A stretch of 56,354 nucleotides of DNA from Lichtheimia corymbifera B2541 (lineage: Eukaryota > Mucoromycota > Mucoromycetes > Mucorales > Lichtheimiaceae): assembly GCA_000697475.1 (NCBI GenBank), contig JNEU01000607.1, positions 1 to 56,354 of the forward strand. Direction: 5' to 3'. Positions 47,301 through 56,354 of the stretch are shown in pieces (the first letter of the stretch is position 1; each line of letters opens with the position of its first letter). The notes beneath the pieces are model-generated. The model worked only from the letters and a program-made list of their open reading frames with translations. It did not search any database and was not told where the DNA came from. A program made the position numbers and the translations under genes.

Positions 47301-48259
47301 GAGTCTGACATCTCCTGCATGTGGAATACTCTGTATCGGCGACACGCAACAAGGTGTACGTTTTCCTAGAGTCACGTACATTCGAATCCAATAGCGCCAT
47401 GAGTATCACGAACTGTTCCTATATGTTGGAAGTGGCTGCCTACGCCCACCTATATCCCCTGCAGCACATAAGTACGTTACTGGTGGTCATCCAGGATTAC
47501 AGATCTTCTAACACCATATATCTACTAGCTATCCTCAAGTCTAAGCATCATCGCGCTGCATACCTCTCTGTCGGATCATTCGCAACATAGGGCTTCGTTT
47601 GGGTGTCGTTCAGCTCTCATGTGTATCAGAATCATTGCAAATGCGTTCGTTTCCATATCTGCATGACAATTGTATGGTCAGGTATGTCACATTCGGATAT
47701 TTTGAAAACTTTGTCTTTAAGCGCTTTTTATTTAGATCCACCACCGCGTTATGAATATATTTCTGGCTAAGGCTGATATCACGTTTTCATCCGTCGTCAT
47801 CATTGGTAGGTAACTTATTATTAGCATGTAAAGCTGTTGCCAACATGTGCTTTATCTAGGTGGATCACCAGGCTATACGCAATATGCTTCTCCTAGGATC
47901 GGTGGGGGATTGGATTATATTCTATGGATGGTGCTGGTAAGCGTTCTGCATATTATTCAAAGAAAAGCTACGAGCGTGTTATTGTATCATAGATGTGGAC
48001 TATTGGAGACAGCTACTTTTCTTTTGGTACTTCGACCTTTACTCTGGTATGATTGCAAAGGATTGATCGATAGTGTTGGGGAACCCTTTAATGCACATAG
48101 TGTATAGGTATCTTATCACAAGAATGAGCAAAGGTGATCTCTTGCTGTCACCAACCTTCGTTCCATACCCGATGGTTCGTTACCAAAAAACAAGGGATTC
48201 TTCTGGTTTGTAAACTAGCGCACGAGGTACGTCCCTTCCCAGTGAATGATATTAGCACC

Positions 48260-50436
48260 AGTTGACACCATGTATGCTGTTAGTGTCAGATCAACCCTTG
48301 TTACATCAAATGGTGCTTCGTATTGCCGGCAATTCGGTGAACATCCTAGTGAAGGTCTCTTTTTCAATGATCAAGTCAGCAACAAGAAGATCTTTTATAT
48401 CTTTTCCATCAGCATGCTTTACAACTTCTTCTAAGCCCGTTCATGTATCTATCCACCGGAACGTGTCTTATGAATCAAGCATACCATCAGCAAGCGGCGT
48501 GAGGTCGCATATACATCTTGGGTGTAACCATAACGCTCCATGGATCTTTTTACCACGTATTGGTCATTCCCTTCCATGTGCATCTGCAACAGCAAGCAGC
48601 AATGTTATATCTTTCGGTGTCGCTAGCGTGATCCCCCTCGGCTGTGGTTCTGTTTGGCAAAGATGCTTTTCATGTGCTACCCATGCCTGCATTGGTGCAA
48701 TGTATGGGCAACACCAAGAAGCAGCTATGCGGAAGAGTGCTTGCGTTTGATGTTCTTATCATATCAGCAACAAGCAGCAATATCACGTCGGTTTTTGGTG
48801 CAACTAATGTCTATCCGTTGCTCGAGGTTCTCATTGTCAAGTGTCGGTTCCACCCTCTTCAAAAACGGCTATCTACATTGGTTATTGCATGGAAACTTTT
48901 CGAACAAGGTAATTGGTTTTGGTTTCAGGTCAGCAAGCGGTATCGAGGATTTACGAATGGCTCTGGATAAATATAGTTATGTTACTGCAAAGACACATTA
49001 GCGATCTGGGCTTTCATATGTCCATTGTTATATCGGGGTTCTTCGTTGCATGCTCGGTGGTTCCCAGAATGTCTACCTGGCCTCTATACAAGTCACATCC
49101 TCAGCTTTTGAAGACAAATATCAGCATTTGACTTTGGGCAGATCTCTCAGAATGCGAAGGACTGTATCCCTATTACATCAAGATGTCAGGTATATTTATG
49201 GCAGCGGTTACCAAGGATACATTTTAATGGCTGGAAAGCCAGCAATTCATTTCTTTTGTTGGGGGAGCTCAAGAGCAATGTCTTTTATCGGCGCCATGGC
49301 GGATATCGTTTCTCAAACACCTGTACGGATGGAGGTAAAACATGGATCAAGAACTGCACATCTAATTATTAAAGCATGCGATGCGCAATGTGGGTCCGTT
49401 TATCCTTCAAAAGCCGCAAAGGTCGACACAAACACACTTTTACTGGTTTGGAATGAATCCTTGCACGATGGCCTGAGACATGGAATACCTTGCAAGGTTT
49501 TCAGGTATGCATCAAAGTATAATTAGGGTTGGTTTCCCATAGATACTAAAGGATTTTATCCTCGGTATAGGGCCTTTTGTATCTTTACCGTGATCGCTAT
49601 CCTCAGCGCTAGCTGGATTGTTGCGACGGCATGCTTTTCGTTTCATGGCTGGTGTTGCATTCCCTTGTATTGAAACGATTATCATTGGCTTCAAGACACA
49701 GGGGTCTTTCCATGTATCCTTTGGTGTGTTGATTGGCATCGGTATACCTGCATGGTCCATAGATATTATTCAACACACAATATTGCTTTTTCCCTCGTGC
49801 ATGCCATTATCGCGTCTTCGAAAGGTACATAGTATCATTAGCAGACGGAGTAGCAGAAACCTGTCACGCTTCTAACAGTGTCACATTTACGAATAGCTAC
49901 CGCCCTGGATGAAGAATACAAGTTGCAATTATACATTGGCATACATTGGGTCACTTTTATATGTATACTAAGGTGGTCATGGAAGCGACGAGTGATCATA
50001 TTTACGGGAAACGACAATTCTGAGCTCGCTCGTATACCTGGCGAATCTTTTTGGATCGACAGACTATTTTGAATCACAAATATTGTTGGAGCAATTGACA
50101 TTCGGTTATTTGGAGATTCGGATGACGGCATCCACCAAATGGCACTGTTCCCGCATAGGATGGTGCGCTCTTTCATTCTGTATGATGTACCTCGTTTATT
50201 TCATGTTGCCGTCATGGTCAATCTACCTATTCATTGCTTGCACCTACATACATGCACAAAAGAGTTCCGGGTACGAAGATTGGGATTATTCCATGGATGG
50301 TGATGTTTATGAAGGAAGCCAGTATACACGTTTTATTATACTCCTTCTGGATCCCTGTTTGCTGATGAGATGGATCCGAAGATACTCGAGATTGTCATGG
50401 TTTGAATCCATCTTTAGGGCAATGAGGGCGAGATAG
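48260..50436 (+). pseudogene. Unrecognised membrane-protein-like gene, last and best copy of the array
   Basis: Several exon-like blocks read well. 49050-49505 encodes RTVSLLHQDVRYIYGSGYQ ... KHGSRTAHLIIKACDAQCGSV ... GIPCKVF and ends at a GTATGC donor. After a TATAG near 49568 come a hydrophobic helix (FCIFTVIAILSASWIVATA) and, in a shifted frame, FMAGVAFPCIETIIIGF ... VSFGVLIGIGIPAWSIDIIQ. 49900-50070 gives LQLYIGIHWVTFICILRW. 50083-50436 gives WCALSFCMMYLVYFMLPSW and an Arg-rich end. The predicted protein has several membrane helices. Frame changes between blocks mean decay or introns I could not place. It is the only part of the array with long coherent frames. Family unknown. Confidence 0.35.
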
Positions 50437-50924
50437 TGGCTATTTTCAACACCTTACAGATATCCATATCCCTTCTTTCCAATGTACCAGTTTTCAGATT
50501 GACAGGCATTATCATGCAATAAAAGTGTTCTCACATGTAGATATAAACATTTGACGTCGTCGCCTTGTCGAATACTTTGCAGGCCTACCCAATCATGCAT
50601 CTTCCATCTCCAAACGGATAATCCGTCATATGACCTTATTGCATGCCAGAGAGTCCAACACAAACGTTGTCTCATTGACACGCAACGTTCATTCTTGATA
50701 TAGCTATTAACGGAGATAAATTGAAAGTAGGACACAGTAATCCACATTAATTACCGAACACAATAGCCTTCTTAGAGGCCAGAGAGTTATTTAAATGCAT
50801 ATTCTGTGAAGTTCTATTCATTCAACACTCATTTGCATACAACGATTTATTTTATTCGGCATACAAATCGCAATATCATATGAGGCACGTATTAGAAGGG
50901 CATGTAATGTATAGTTTATAAAAG
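50437..50924. other. Intergenic, no supported gene
   Basis: Short minus-strand frame 50454-50747 only; nothing recognised. Confidence 0.5.
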
Positions 50925-52615
50925 ATGGTTTTCAGGAGGTTGAGTTCTTCTAAAGATGATTTTCAAGTCCGGCCTTTGTTTCTCGAGATCACCAATACTG
51001 GAAACGTCACCTACGTATGCATGGTAGACTCCAATAGATTTGAGCTGTGTCAAGGATCGTACTGCATTCCAAAAGTACATAGCGGGTTGCGCACCAATGT
51101 AGCTGAAAATTCCAAATGCTCCAAATGTTCAAGGCGTGTCAACCCATTGATTGCAGACGCTGATGGCGCATTCGTGCATTTGGTCTCGAGGCGGGTTAAA
51201 TGAGGACATCCTTTGGGAAGCCCTTCAAGAAATGAGTCGATCTCATTAAAAATCCCTTGTAAACGTGATCCTGAGACGTTGAAGATGACGCGGATGTTAG
51301 ATTGAATACAACACTTTGTCAGTGTAGTCCGAGGTACGAATATGGATAACCAGTTCCTTCAAATGTGTTCGCTTCCCAAGCCGGTAAAGGTATCGTTGTA
51401 TGGGTGTTTTGTCGTCAAGGTGTGGTGTTCGATTAAGGTCAAGCTCGAGCTTTTTAAATTCGGTGGTGCTGTCTCCAATACTGCAGGATAGTCTCTGATG
51501 ACAGTCGTTGTCAACTTCAATTCCTCAAGCATGGGTGCTTTGCGTGGTATCCACCATCCATAGTTTTGAAGGTTAAGCTTCTTCAGTCGAACGTAATGAT
51601 CGCTGTCAAAGTCCTCATGTATGTTCTCCATGTACACCCTGAATTCGATGCTTTCAAGTGATCGTTGGTGCTCTTTCAATATGATTCTTGCATTCTCCCA
51701 TAAATGATCTCCCGAATCAATCATGTACACCGATAACTTGGTAAGTCAATCCCTTCATAGCTGGGTCCTTGATCCCCAAGTGCAAGCTCGGATAATCCCT
51801 TAATATATCAAGGCTTCTCATCAATGGAAAGCAATCAACGACAACTCCTGTTGCTCCTACATCTTTGCATGGATAAAGCGAAAGTCTCTTGAGTGATGGA
51901 AAATGCTTGCCAATCGCTTTGATATCATCGCATGTGATCTCCTTTTCTCCATTCGAGAGACGTAATGTAGTTAACTTGGGCCACGTCATCAACGTCGGAA
52001 ATGAGCTGATATTGAGCACAGAGGGCTGGCTGATTTCAAGCAAAACAAGGTTGGGGCAGTTGGTAAGAATGTCGGCTATTGGTAGTGCCATGTTCTCCAC
52101 CGGCCGATCAATTCGAAGTTGTGTCAAAGTGGTGCTGATGGCCTTCAATGACGAGACTAAATCGTCAACGCAATTCGCTTTGAAGTCTAAAAGCGACAAG
52201 TAAATAACAATTTGACGAGTAATCAGTGAATAGACCTTACATCGAATGTGTAATCCCCGTAAAGAGCGAAAGCCATTCTTGCGCAATGAATCACCAAGCC
52301 ATGTACCTTGGGTGTAAGGATTAATTATCAGTGATGTAATATACCGAGCATGTCGTGTGAACATTGAACGATTCGCGGCTTGACCATAAGCAGTACGGAA
52401 GTACAATCCACGACAGTGTTGAATAATACAACTACGCCATACATGCGGTGCGTCCAATAAAGGGATGATCGACCTCTTAGAATGAATCATTATCATGGGA
52501 GCGAGTGTTGTGGTAACAATGTCAAACAGTAGTTTCCGGATAAAGTCAATGCGTGTGTTGTGGCGTTGCTCAGCATCTGTTTTGGCTTGTTGTAACGTGG
52601 TGTAATTGTTGTAGG
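50925..52615 (-). pseudogene. TPR/F-box/LRR gene cut by a transposon and frameshifted
   Basis: The minus strand starts inside the TPR region (TLQQAKTDAEQRHNTRIDF, equivalent to residue ~113 of the 35000 gene) directly against the transposon end at 52616. The F-box (IDFIRKLLFDIV ... PHVWRSCI) and family phase-1 intron (52187-52240, a multiple of three) follow. The LRR frame is lost at about 51735 by an extra T (GLT then TKLSVYMIDSG in the next frame) and again near 51460. Family matches nevertheless continue to about 50930 (LPKGCPHLTRLETKCTNAPS; a C-terminal KGRT-LEKS), now with stops. The first ~112 codons would lie beyond the window on the far side of the element. This is a dead gene; the frameshifts suggest decay independent of the insertion. 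Confidence 0.85.
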
Positions 52616-52728
52616 GCATTTCGAAACCAGTGCATTTTGCAAAATGCCCTAGTGCATATTGACTATTTCGAAATGCCCTAGGGCATTTCAGTTCTCAGTG
52701 CAGATGTCAAAACGCCCTAGGGCATATT
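52616..52728 (+). repeat. Left terminal inverted repeat, 113 bp
   Basis: It matches the complement of 56242-56354 at 112 of 113 positions (T at 52653 versus C). It contains a 16-bp palindrome GCATTTTGCAAAATGC (52632-52647), a 20-bp palindrome GAAATGCCCTAGGGCATTTC (52670-52689) and the 10-bp palindrome GCCCTAGGGC (52714-52723). The repeated CCCTAGGGC word is a likely transposase or host-factor binding motif (inference). Confidence 0.97.
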
Positions 52729-53107
52729 AGGCTAGATACATTATCTGTCTTCCCAGGCATATTAGTCATCATGTGAAAATATATAGTATATGTAATAATA
52801 TGTACCACGTGAATAAAGCAATGAAACACCGATATCGCCATACCATTACCAATACAAGTAGTGTGATCTGATGAGAACAACTTTACATAATATATATTAG
52901 TCATCCTGTCTCCAATGGGAGATGAATACTAAGTTAGGCTAGTAGTAGCAGTCATCATATGATGCTTGTGATGTATAAGCATGTGAATCGTGTAAGTGGT
53001 AAATTATACCTTACATAATACAATATTGGTGTTTAGATATATATATGGTGATGGCATAAGCGATTTGCAATATCGTATTTATATTTTCTTTCTTTGCCAT
53101 ATTCACA
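52729..53107 (+). promoter_or_regulatory. Transposon 5' subterminal and leader region
   Basis: AT-rich, without a gene. A TATA-like run (GATATATATATGG, about 53036-53048) lies 60-70 nt before the transposase ATG and may be its promoter. Confidence 0.4.
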
Positions 53108-55915
53108 ATGAACAACGATATGACTTCCGAACGCTCGTGGTTGTCTAGAAACAAGTTTCAAGAGCTCCTTGAGGACTATCGCTCATCTTTGATAGCCAAG
53201 CGAAGTGCTAAGACCTTTATTAACCAGGCTATGTACAATGACATCAAAGGTTTATTAGAGGTATGGTTGCTAGTAATCAGGCGTTATCCAATTGTGCTAA
53301 ACATTGCTTGCCTTGGTTAAGGATTCCCACTACTCTCATCAGCGTGGCAAAGCATTTTCATCCTGGGTGCGAAAACATTTCAAGCTAACCGTTTTTGCGA
53401 ATGGTATCACTATCGTTACTCCTCTTGATGACGAAACAAAGACGATTGCAGTCGAGGAGCAATTGTACAACACCATCACCCGTGCGCATGAAGATTGCGG
53501 TCATGGTGGTAGGGATGCCACTGTAGACAAGGTATGATGCTTATGGCCTACGCTCCACTATAATAGATTATGCTTACAAATGTATTGAAAATGCCTATGT
53601 AGCTTAAGGGCTACGCGCATTGTCCGCAGAGATTTGTGCAACTTGTCATTAAGCATTGCAACATTTGTGCAACGACCACTGCGCCCAACGTTACCCAGAG
53701 AGCTGCACAAGCAATCCGTGCTTCGTCATTTTTAGAAATTGTTCAGGTATGATAGTATTTTGGATGGGCACCTTCATACTAATTGTACTATAGATGGATC
53801 TGATTGACTATGGTGGAAGTGACACTCGCGATGGTCTACCACGCTATATACTCCACATCAAGGACCATCGATCGAAGTTCTCTTGGGCGTATTCCCTTCT
53901 CCGAAAGGAATCAAGCGACGTTGGCAAGAAATTGCATGACCTTTTTTGTCTTGTTGGCCCTCCAATCTTTTTGCAAAGTGACAACGGTGGCGAGTTCACG
54001 GCACAAGCAATGGTAATAATGCCAATGAATGATTTACAATGAGTCGCTAATAGTATATGTATTCAGAAAGATGAACTGCAATCCAACTGGCCTTCCCTTC
54101 GCTTTATAAATGGTCGACCACGTCACCCTCAATCGCAAGGCCTTATTGAGCGTGGTAATAGAACGTTGGTGCAGAAACTCAACGCCTGGGTTGAAAATCA
54201 AAACGCAACAGAGGAGAACCCCAAGCATTGGTCTGAAGGTCTAGGAATGGTGGTATATGCTATGAATACGTCAAGAACCAGAGTTCTTCGCGACAGAGCA
54301 TATCGTTATGTGTATGGACAAGATCCTCATGCAGATAATACTATTTACCAAGAGTATATTGACCGCTCCTTAAATGGCGAACATGTCGTGGATGGCGAGG
54401 CAGTTGATACTATTCCTGAAATGGTTGAGGTCTATCAAACCGGGGAACATGTCGACGAAACCATCCCTGACAATGGTACCAATACAAGGCTTTCTGAACA
54501 AGAACAGAGTATAGATCCTGATGATGGCGGCAATAACGATGATCATAGCCTTGACTTTGGAGATGACAATGGCAATAGTGAAGATTCCAGTATTGACTTT
54601 GGAGATGATGAAGCTGAATCTCATGCATCCCACGGTAACTGTTTGTTGTGCGTATGCTACCAGATATAAGGTTTTTAATTGCTACCATCAGGCACAGATA
54701 TCGATGCAAATACTAGGCATCATTATACCTCTACAGAAACCCCACAAGAGGAGGCCCATCATGATGCTGGCGAAGGTAGCAACTGTAAGCATCTATTAGT
54801 GGTATGTATATGCAATGAGTGATTTACTAATAGCGCTTTAAAAATAGCGAACAATGAATCTGGTGATACCATGACAGCTCCATTTCTCGAATTGCGTGAT
54901 GCTAGCGGCCGTGGATTGATGACCATTCCTATTGAGGAGGCGGACGGCTTTCGTGACTTTTATCACACCAGCTTTCGATCCAATGTTCGACGTGCCTTCC
55001 GAATTGATACCAATGGCGAGCGTGTACCAGTGGATCTGGATGATATTTTACGCAGTGATGATGATCATGGTATTGCACCTCCTTCACCTGTGTCGTATTC
55101 AAGCACGGAACCAGTGACCAGAAACACAGAGTTTGATGGCAACACACATCCAGACCACTTTGCAAGCAATGATGAAGTTGAAGATGATGGCAGTGTCAGT
55201 GACGTATCGACCACTCGCCATAGTGCGATTCGGAACGCTGCAGCAGCACATTACGACAACAACGTAGAATCGATTCAACAGCAGTAAGTCAAATTTAAAG
55301 ACCACCCTTACCCTATGCTCACATTGTGTTATATAAAGACTGCTTGCTAGGCAACCACCAGTTCCAGAATATCACGTTGGTGACTATGTTGGAGTGCTTA
55401 TTGACAATCGTGATCGTAGCAAGCGTCACCCAAGATACCTACCATGCGTTGTCTATGACATTATAGTCAGGGAAAATACCGCCCCTAAATACAAGGTTCG
55501 ATGCAAGCATGGTTTGATTCAAACTGCCTATCATGGAAGGGAGCTCAAAGATTTCACCCATCATGAATTTCACGAATTGGAATCGATTTCAAGCTCACCC
55601 ATCGACGACAACACGCCAACAATTTCTGTTCGAGAAGCAGCAAGGTTGACTCGTGAATCCCAAGCAGCACCCGTACAGCAAGTTTGCAATTGCACTACCG
55701 GATGCAAGACCAATCGCTGCCCATGTCGACGCATCGACCAATATTGCAATGATGGTTGTCATCGGGGAACAGAATCCAGTTGTTCGAATTCCCATAACAG
55801 ACATAATGCCAACGGCCGTAACAAAAGATGCAGGACAAACCCCCAAAGTCGTATTGGCTATCGCCCCATCACACGTTCTCTTTCAACACGAAGAACAAGA
55901 TCATCGAGGCAATGA
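53108..55915 (+). CDS. DDE integrase-type transposase, intact, eight exons
   Basis: Exons 53108-53260, 53322-53531, 53603-53746, 53794-54012, 54067-54634, 54692-54784, 54848-55283 and 55339-55915 give 799 residues without a stop; all seven introns are GT-AG and 52-71 nt long. A zinc-binding integrase domain has H107, H112, C140 and C143 (HHCC). The catalytic core has D171 (QMDLIDYG), D232 (QSDNGGEF) and E270 (GRPRHPQSQGLIERGN), a DD37E spacing. An acidic linker spans about 330-480. A chromodomain-like or SH3-like tail (YHVGDYVGVLID, about 619-680) and a Cys-rich module (CNCTTGC, CPC, GCH; about 724-760) follow. The order matches KRBA2-like and Ginger integrases rather than LTR retroelement ones. 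It should cut and join the palindromic ends. It is the only intact transposase in the window. Confidence 0.93.
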
Positions 55916-56241
55916 GCAGAGCACGTTCAGTATAGTTGGTATAGTGCTGTCAAGTGTAATACTTACAACATTATCTTCTTTATATATAAATAAATAGCAG
56001 TCCCAATTATATCTTTGACTTGTGAACATGTATTCATTTTATGTTTTCTATCATGACTGCCTTTTACATTTGAGAATAGGATAATATCAAAATTACCGTC
56101 AATAGAGCGAATGAAATGAATGCCATTTTCACAACACATTAAAGGTTTATAATCATACATGCATTGGAAACAAGTAACAGTATTTTATTTGCGAATAGAG
56201 GTGTCACTATTATAAAATGATGAATGGCTATCTGTAGTATC
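55916..56241. other. Transposon 3' subterminal region
   Basis: AT-rich, with an ATAAATAAA at 55985-55994 suitable as the transposase polyadenylation signal. No gene. Confidence 0.5.
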
Positions 56242-56354
56242 AATATGCCCTAGGGCGTTTTGACATCTGCACTGAGAACTGAAATGCCCTAGGGCATTTC
56301 GAAATAGTCAATATGCGCTAGGGCATTTTGCAAAATGCACTGGTTTCGAAATGC
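56242..56354 (-). repeat. Right terminal inverted repeat, 113 bp, reaches window end
   Basis: Complement of 52616-52728 with the same set of palindromes. The window stops inside it, at GGTTTCGAAATGC, so the outer terminus and flank are missing. Confidence 0.97.

Larger units (their letters stand above)
39600..48120 (+). repeat. Degenerate higher-order array of exon-intron modules
   Basis: An intron-end-like motif, ATTAACGAGCTTTACAATGG and variants, occurs at about 39886, 41369, 42883, 43876, 45311 and 46370, so modules are about 1.0-1.5 kb. Each is followed by a short exon-like segment (YGWHGDTVLFEGR-LL form), a GTAAGA-type intron, and a segment starting R(R)LFLGYI. Between these lie 120-130-bp subunits with ATCAGCAACAAGCAGCA, TTTGGTGTCAGCAAGC and GGTGGTTCTCGTTATTGGC. 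Reading frames are open for 60-160 codons in places (45861-46349; 42310-42585) but are broken between units. I do not recognise the protein; parts are strongly hydrophobic. It looks like a tandemly duplicated multi-exon gene in decay. Confidence 0.6.
52616..56354. mobile_element. KRBA2/Ginger-like DDE transposon with palindromic TIRs
   Basis: Two 113-bp inverted repeats enclose a single eight-exon integrase-type gene. At 3.74 kb it is compact for a cut-and-paste element. The left end abuts a disrupted F-box gene; the right end is the window edge, so the outermost bases and the target-site duplication cannot be read. The sequence just outside the matched left repeat (TTGTAG, 52610-52615) may belong to the element, since GGGCATTTCGAAA-type motifs recur in it. 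There are no LTRs, reverse transcriptase or gag, so it is not a retroelement in spite of the integrase. High repeat identity suggests recent insertion. Confidence 0.92.

Noticed and set aside
39600..48120. CRISPR-like or regular satellite array
   Set aside because: Units vary from 116 to 147 bp with strong divergence and splice-like signals; there are no short identical repeats with unique spacers, and the host is a eukaryote.
52616..56354. LTR retrotransposon, because of the integrase
   Set aside because: The terminal repeats are inverted, not direct, and there is no reverse transcriptase, RNase H, protease or gag frame.

Overview
The window looks like nuclear DNA of a fungus, most likely an early-diverging Mucoromycota species (Lichtheimia-like). 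The grounds are short GT-AG introns of 50-75 nt, several with CTAAC-type branch points, a dispersed family of TPR/F-box/LRR genes, a Crypton-type tyrosine recombinase, and a eukaryotic tRNA-Asp. I cannot fix the species. The sequence stops inside a terminal inverted repeat, which suggests a contig end broken by a repeat.

Layout. 1-137 is the start of a minus-strand Asn-rich protein. 366-1575 is one copy of a dispersed repeat whose longer, inverted copy lies at 31775-34500, so the two bracket about 30 kb. A tRNA-Asp(GUC) sits at 2160-2231. A Crypton-like recombinase gene (six exons, one in-frame stop) occupies 3993-6442. A 735-bp non-autonomous hAT-like element with a perfect 8-bp target duplication follows at 6813-7547. 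From 9.4 to 22.1 kb lie four paralogous TPR/F-box genes: two are intact (12013-13224 minus, 16530-18572), one has lost its C-terminus to a TGA (9419-11377), and one is frameshifted (20093-22126). 22.1-29.4 kb is gene-poor, with a stranded F-box-gene upstream region, a small broken gene and minisatellites. 29428-31748 (minus) is a six-exon... in my model five-exon low-complexity membrane protein. A fifth, intact F-box/LRR gene is at 35000-37048 (minus).

38.7-50.4 kb is the least explained part. It starts with a decayed F-box paralogue and continues as about 9-11 kb of degenerate higher-order repeats made of exon-intron modules, ending in an unrecognised membrane-protein-like gene relic. 50.9-52.6 kb is a sixth F-box/LRR gene, frameshifted and cut in its TPR region by a DNA transposon (52616 to the window end).

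That transposon has 113-bp palindrome-rich terminal inverted repeats (112 of 113 positions identical) and an apparently intact eight-exon, 799-residue gene. The protein has an HHCC zinc finger, a retroviral-type DDE integrase core and a C-terminal Cys-rich module, which resembles the KRBA2/Ginger-type integrase family. It is the best candidate for an active and poorly described system here.

The F-box proteins would act as SCF ubiquitin-ligase substrate adaptors. The locus reads as a birth-and-death family surrounded and broken by mobile elements.
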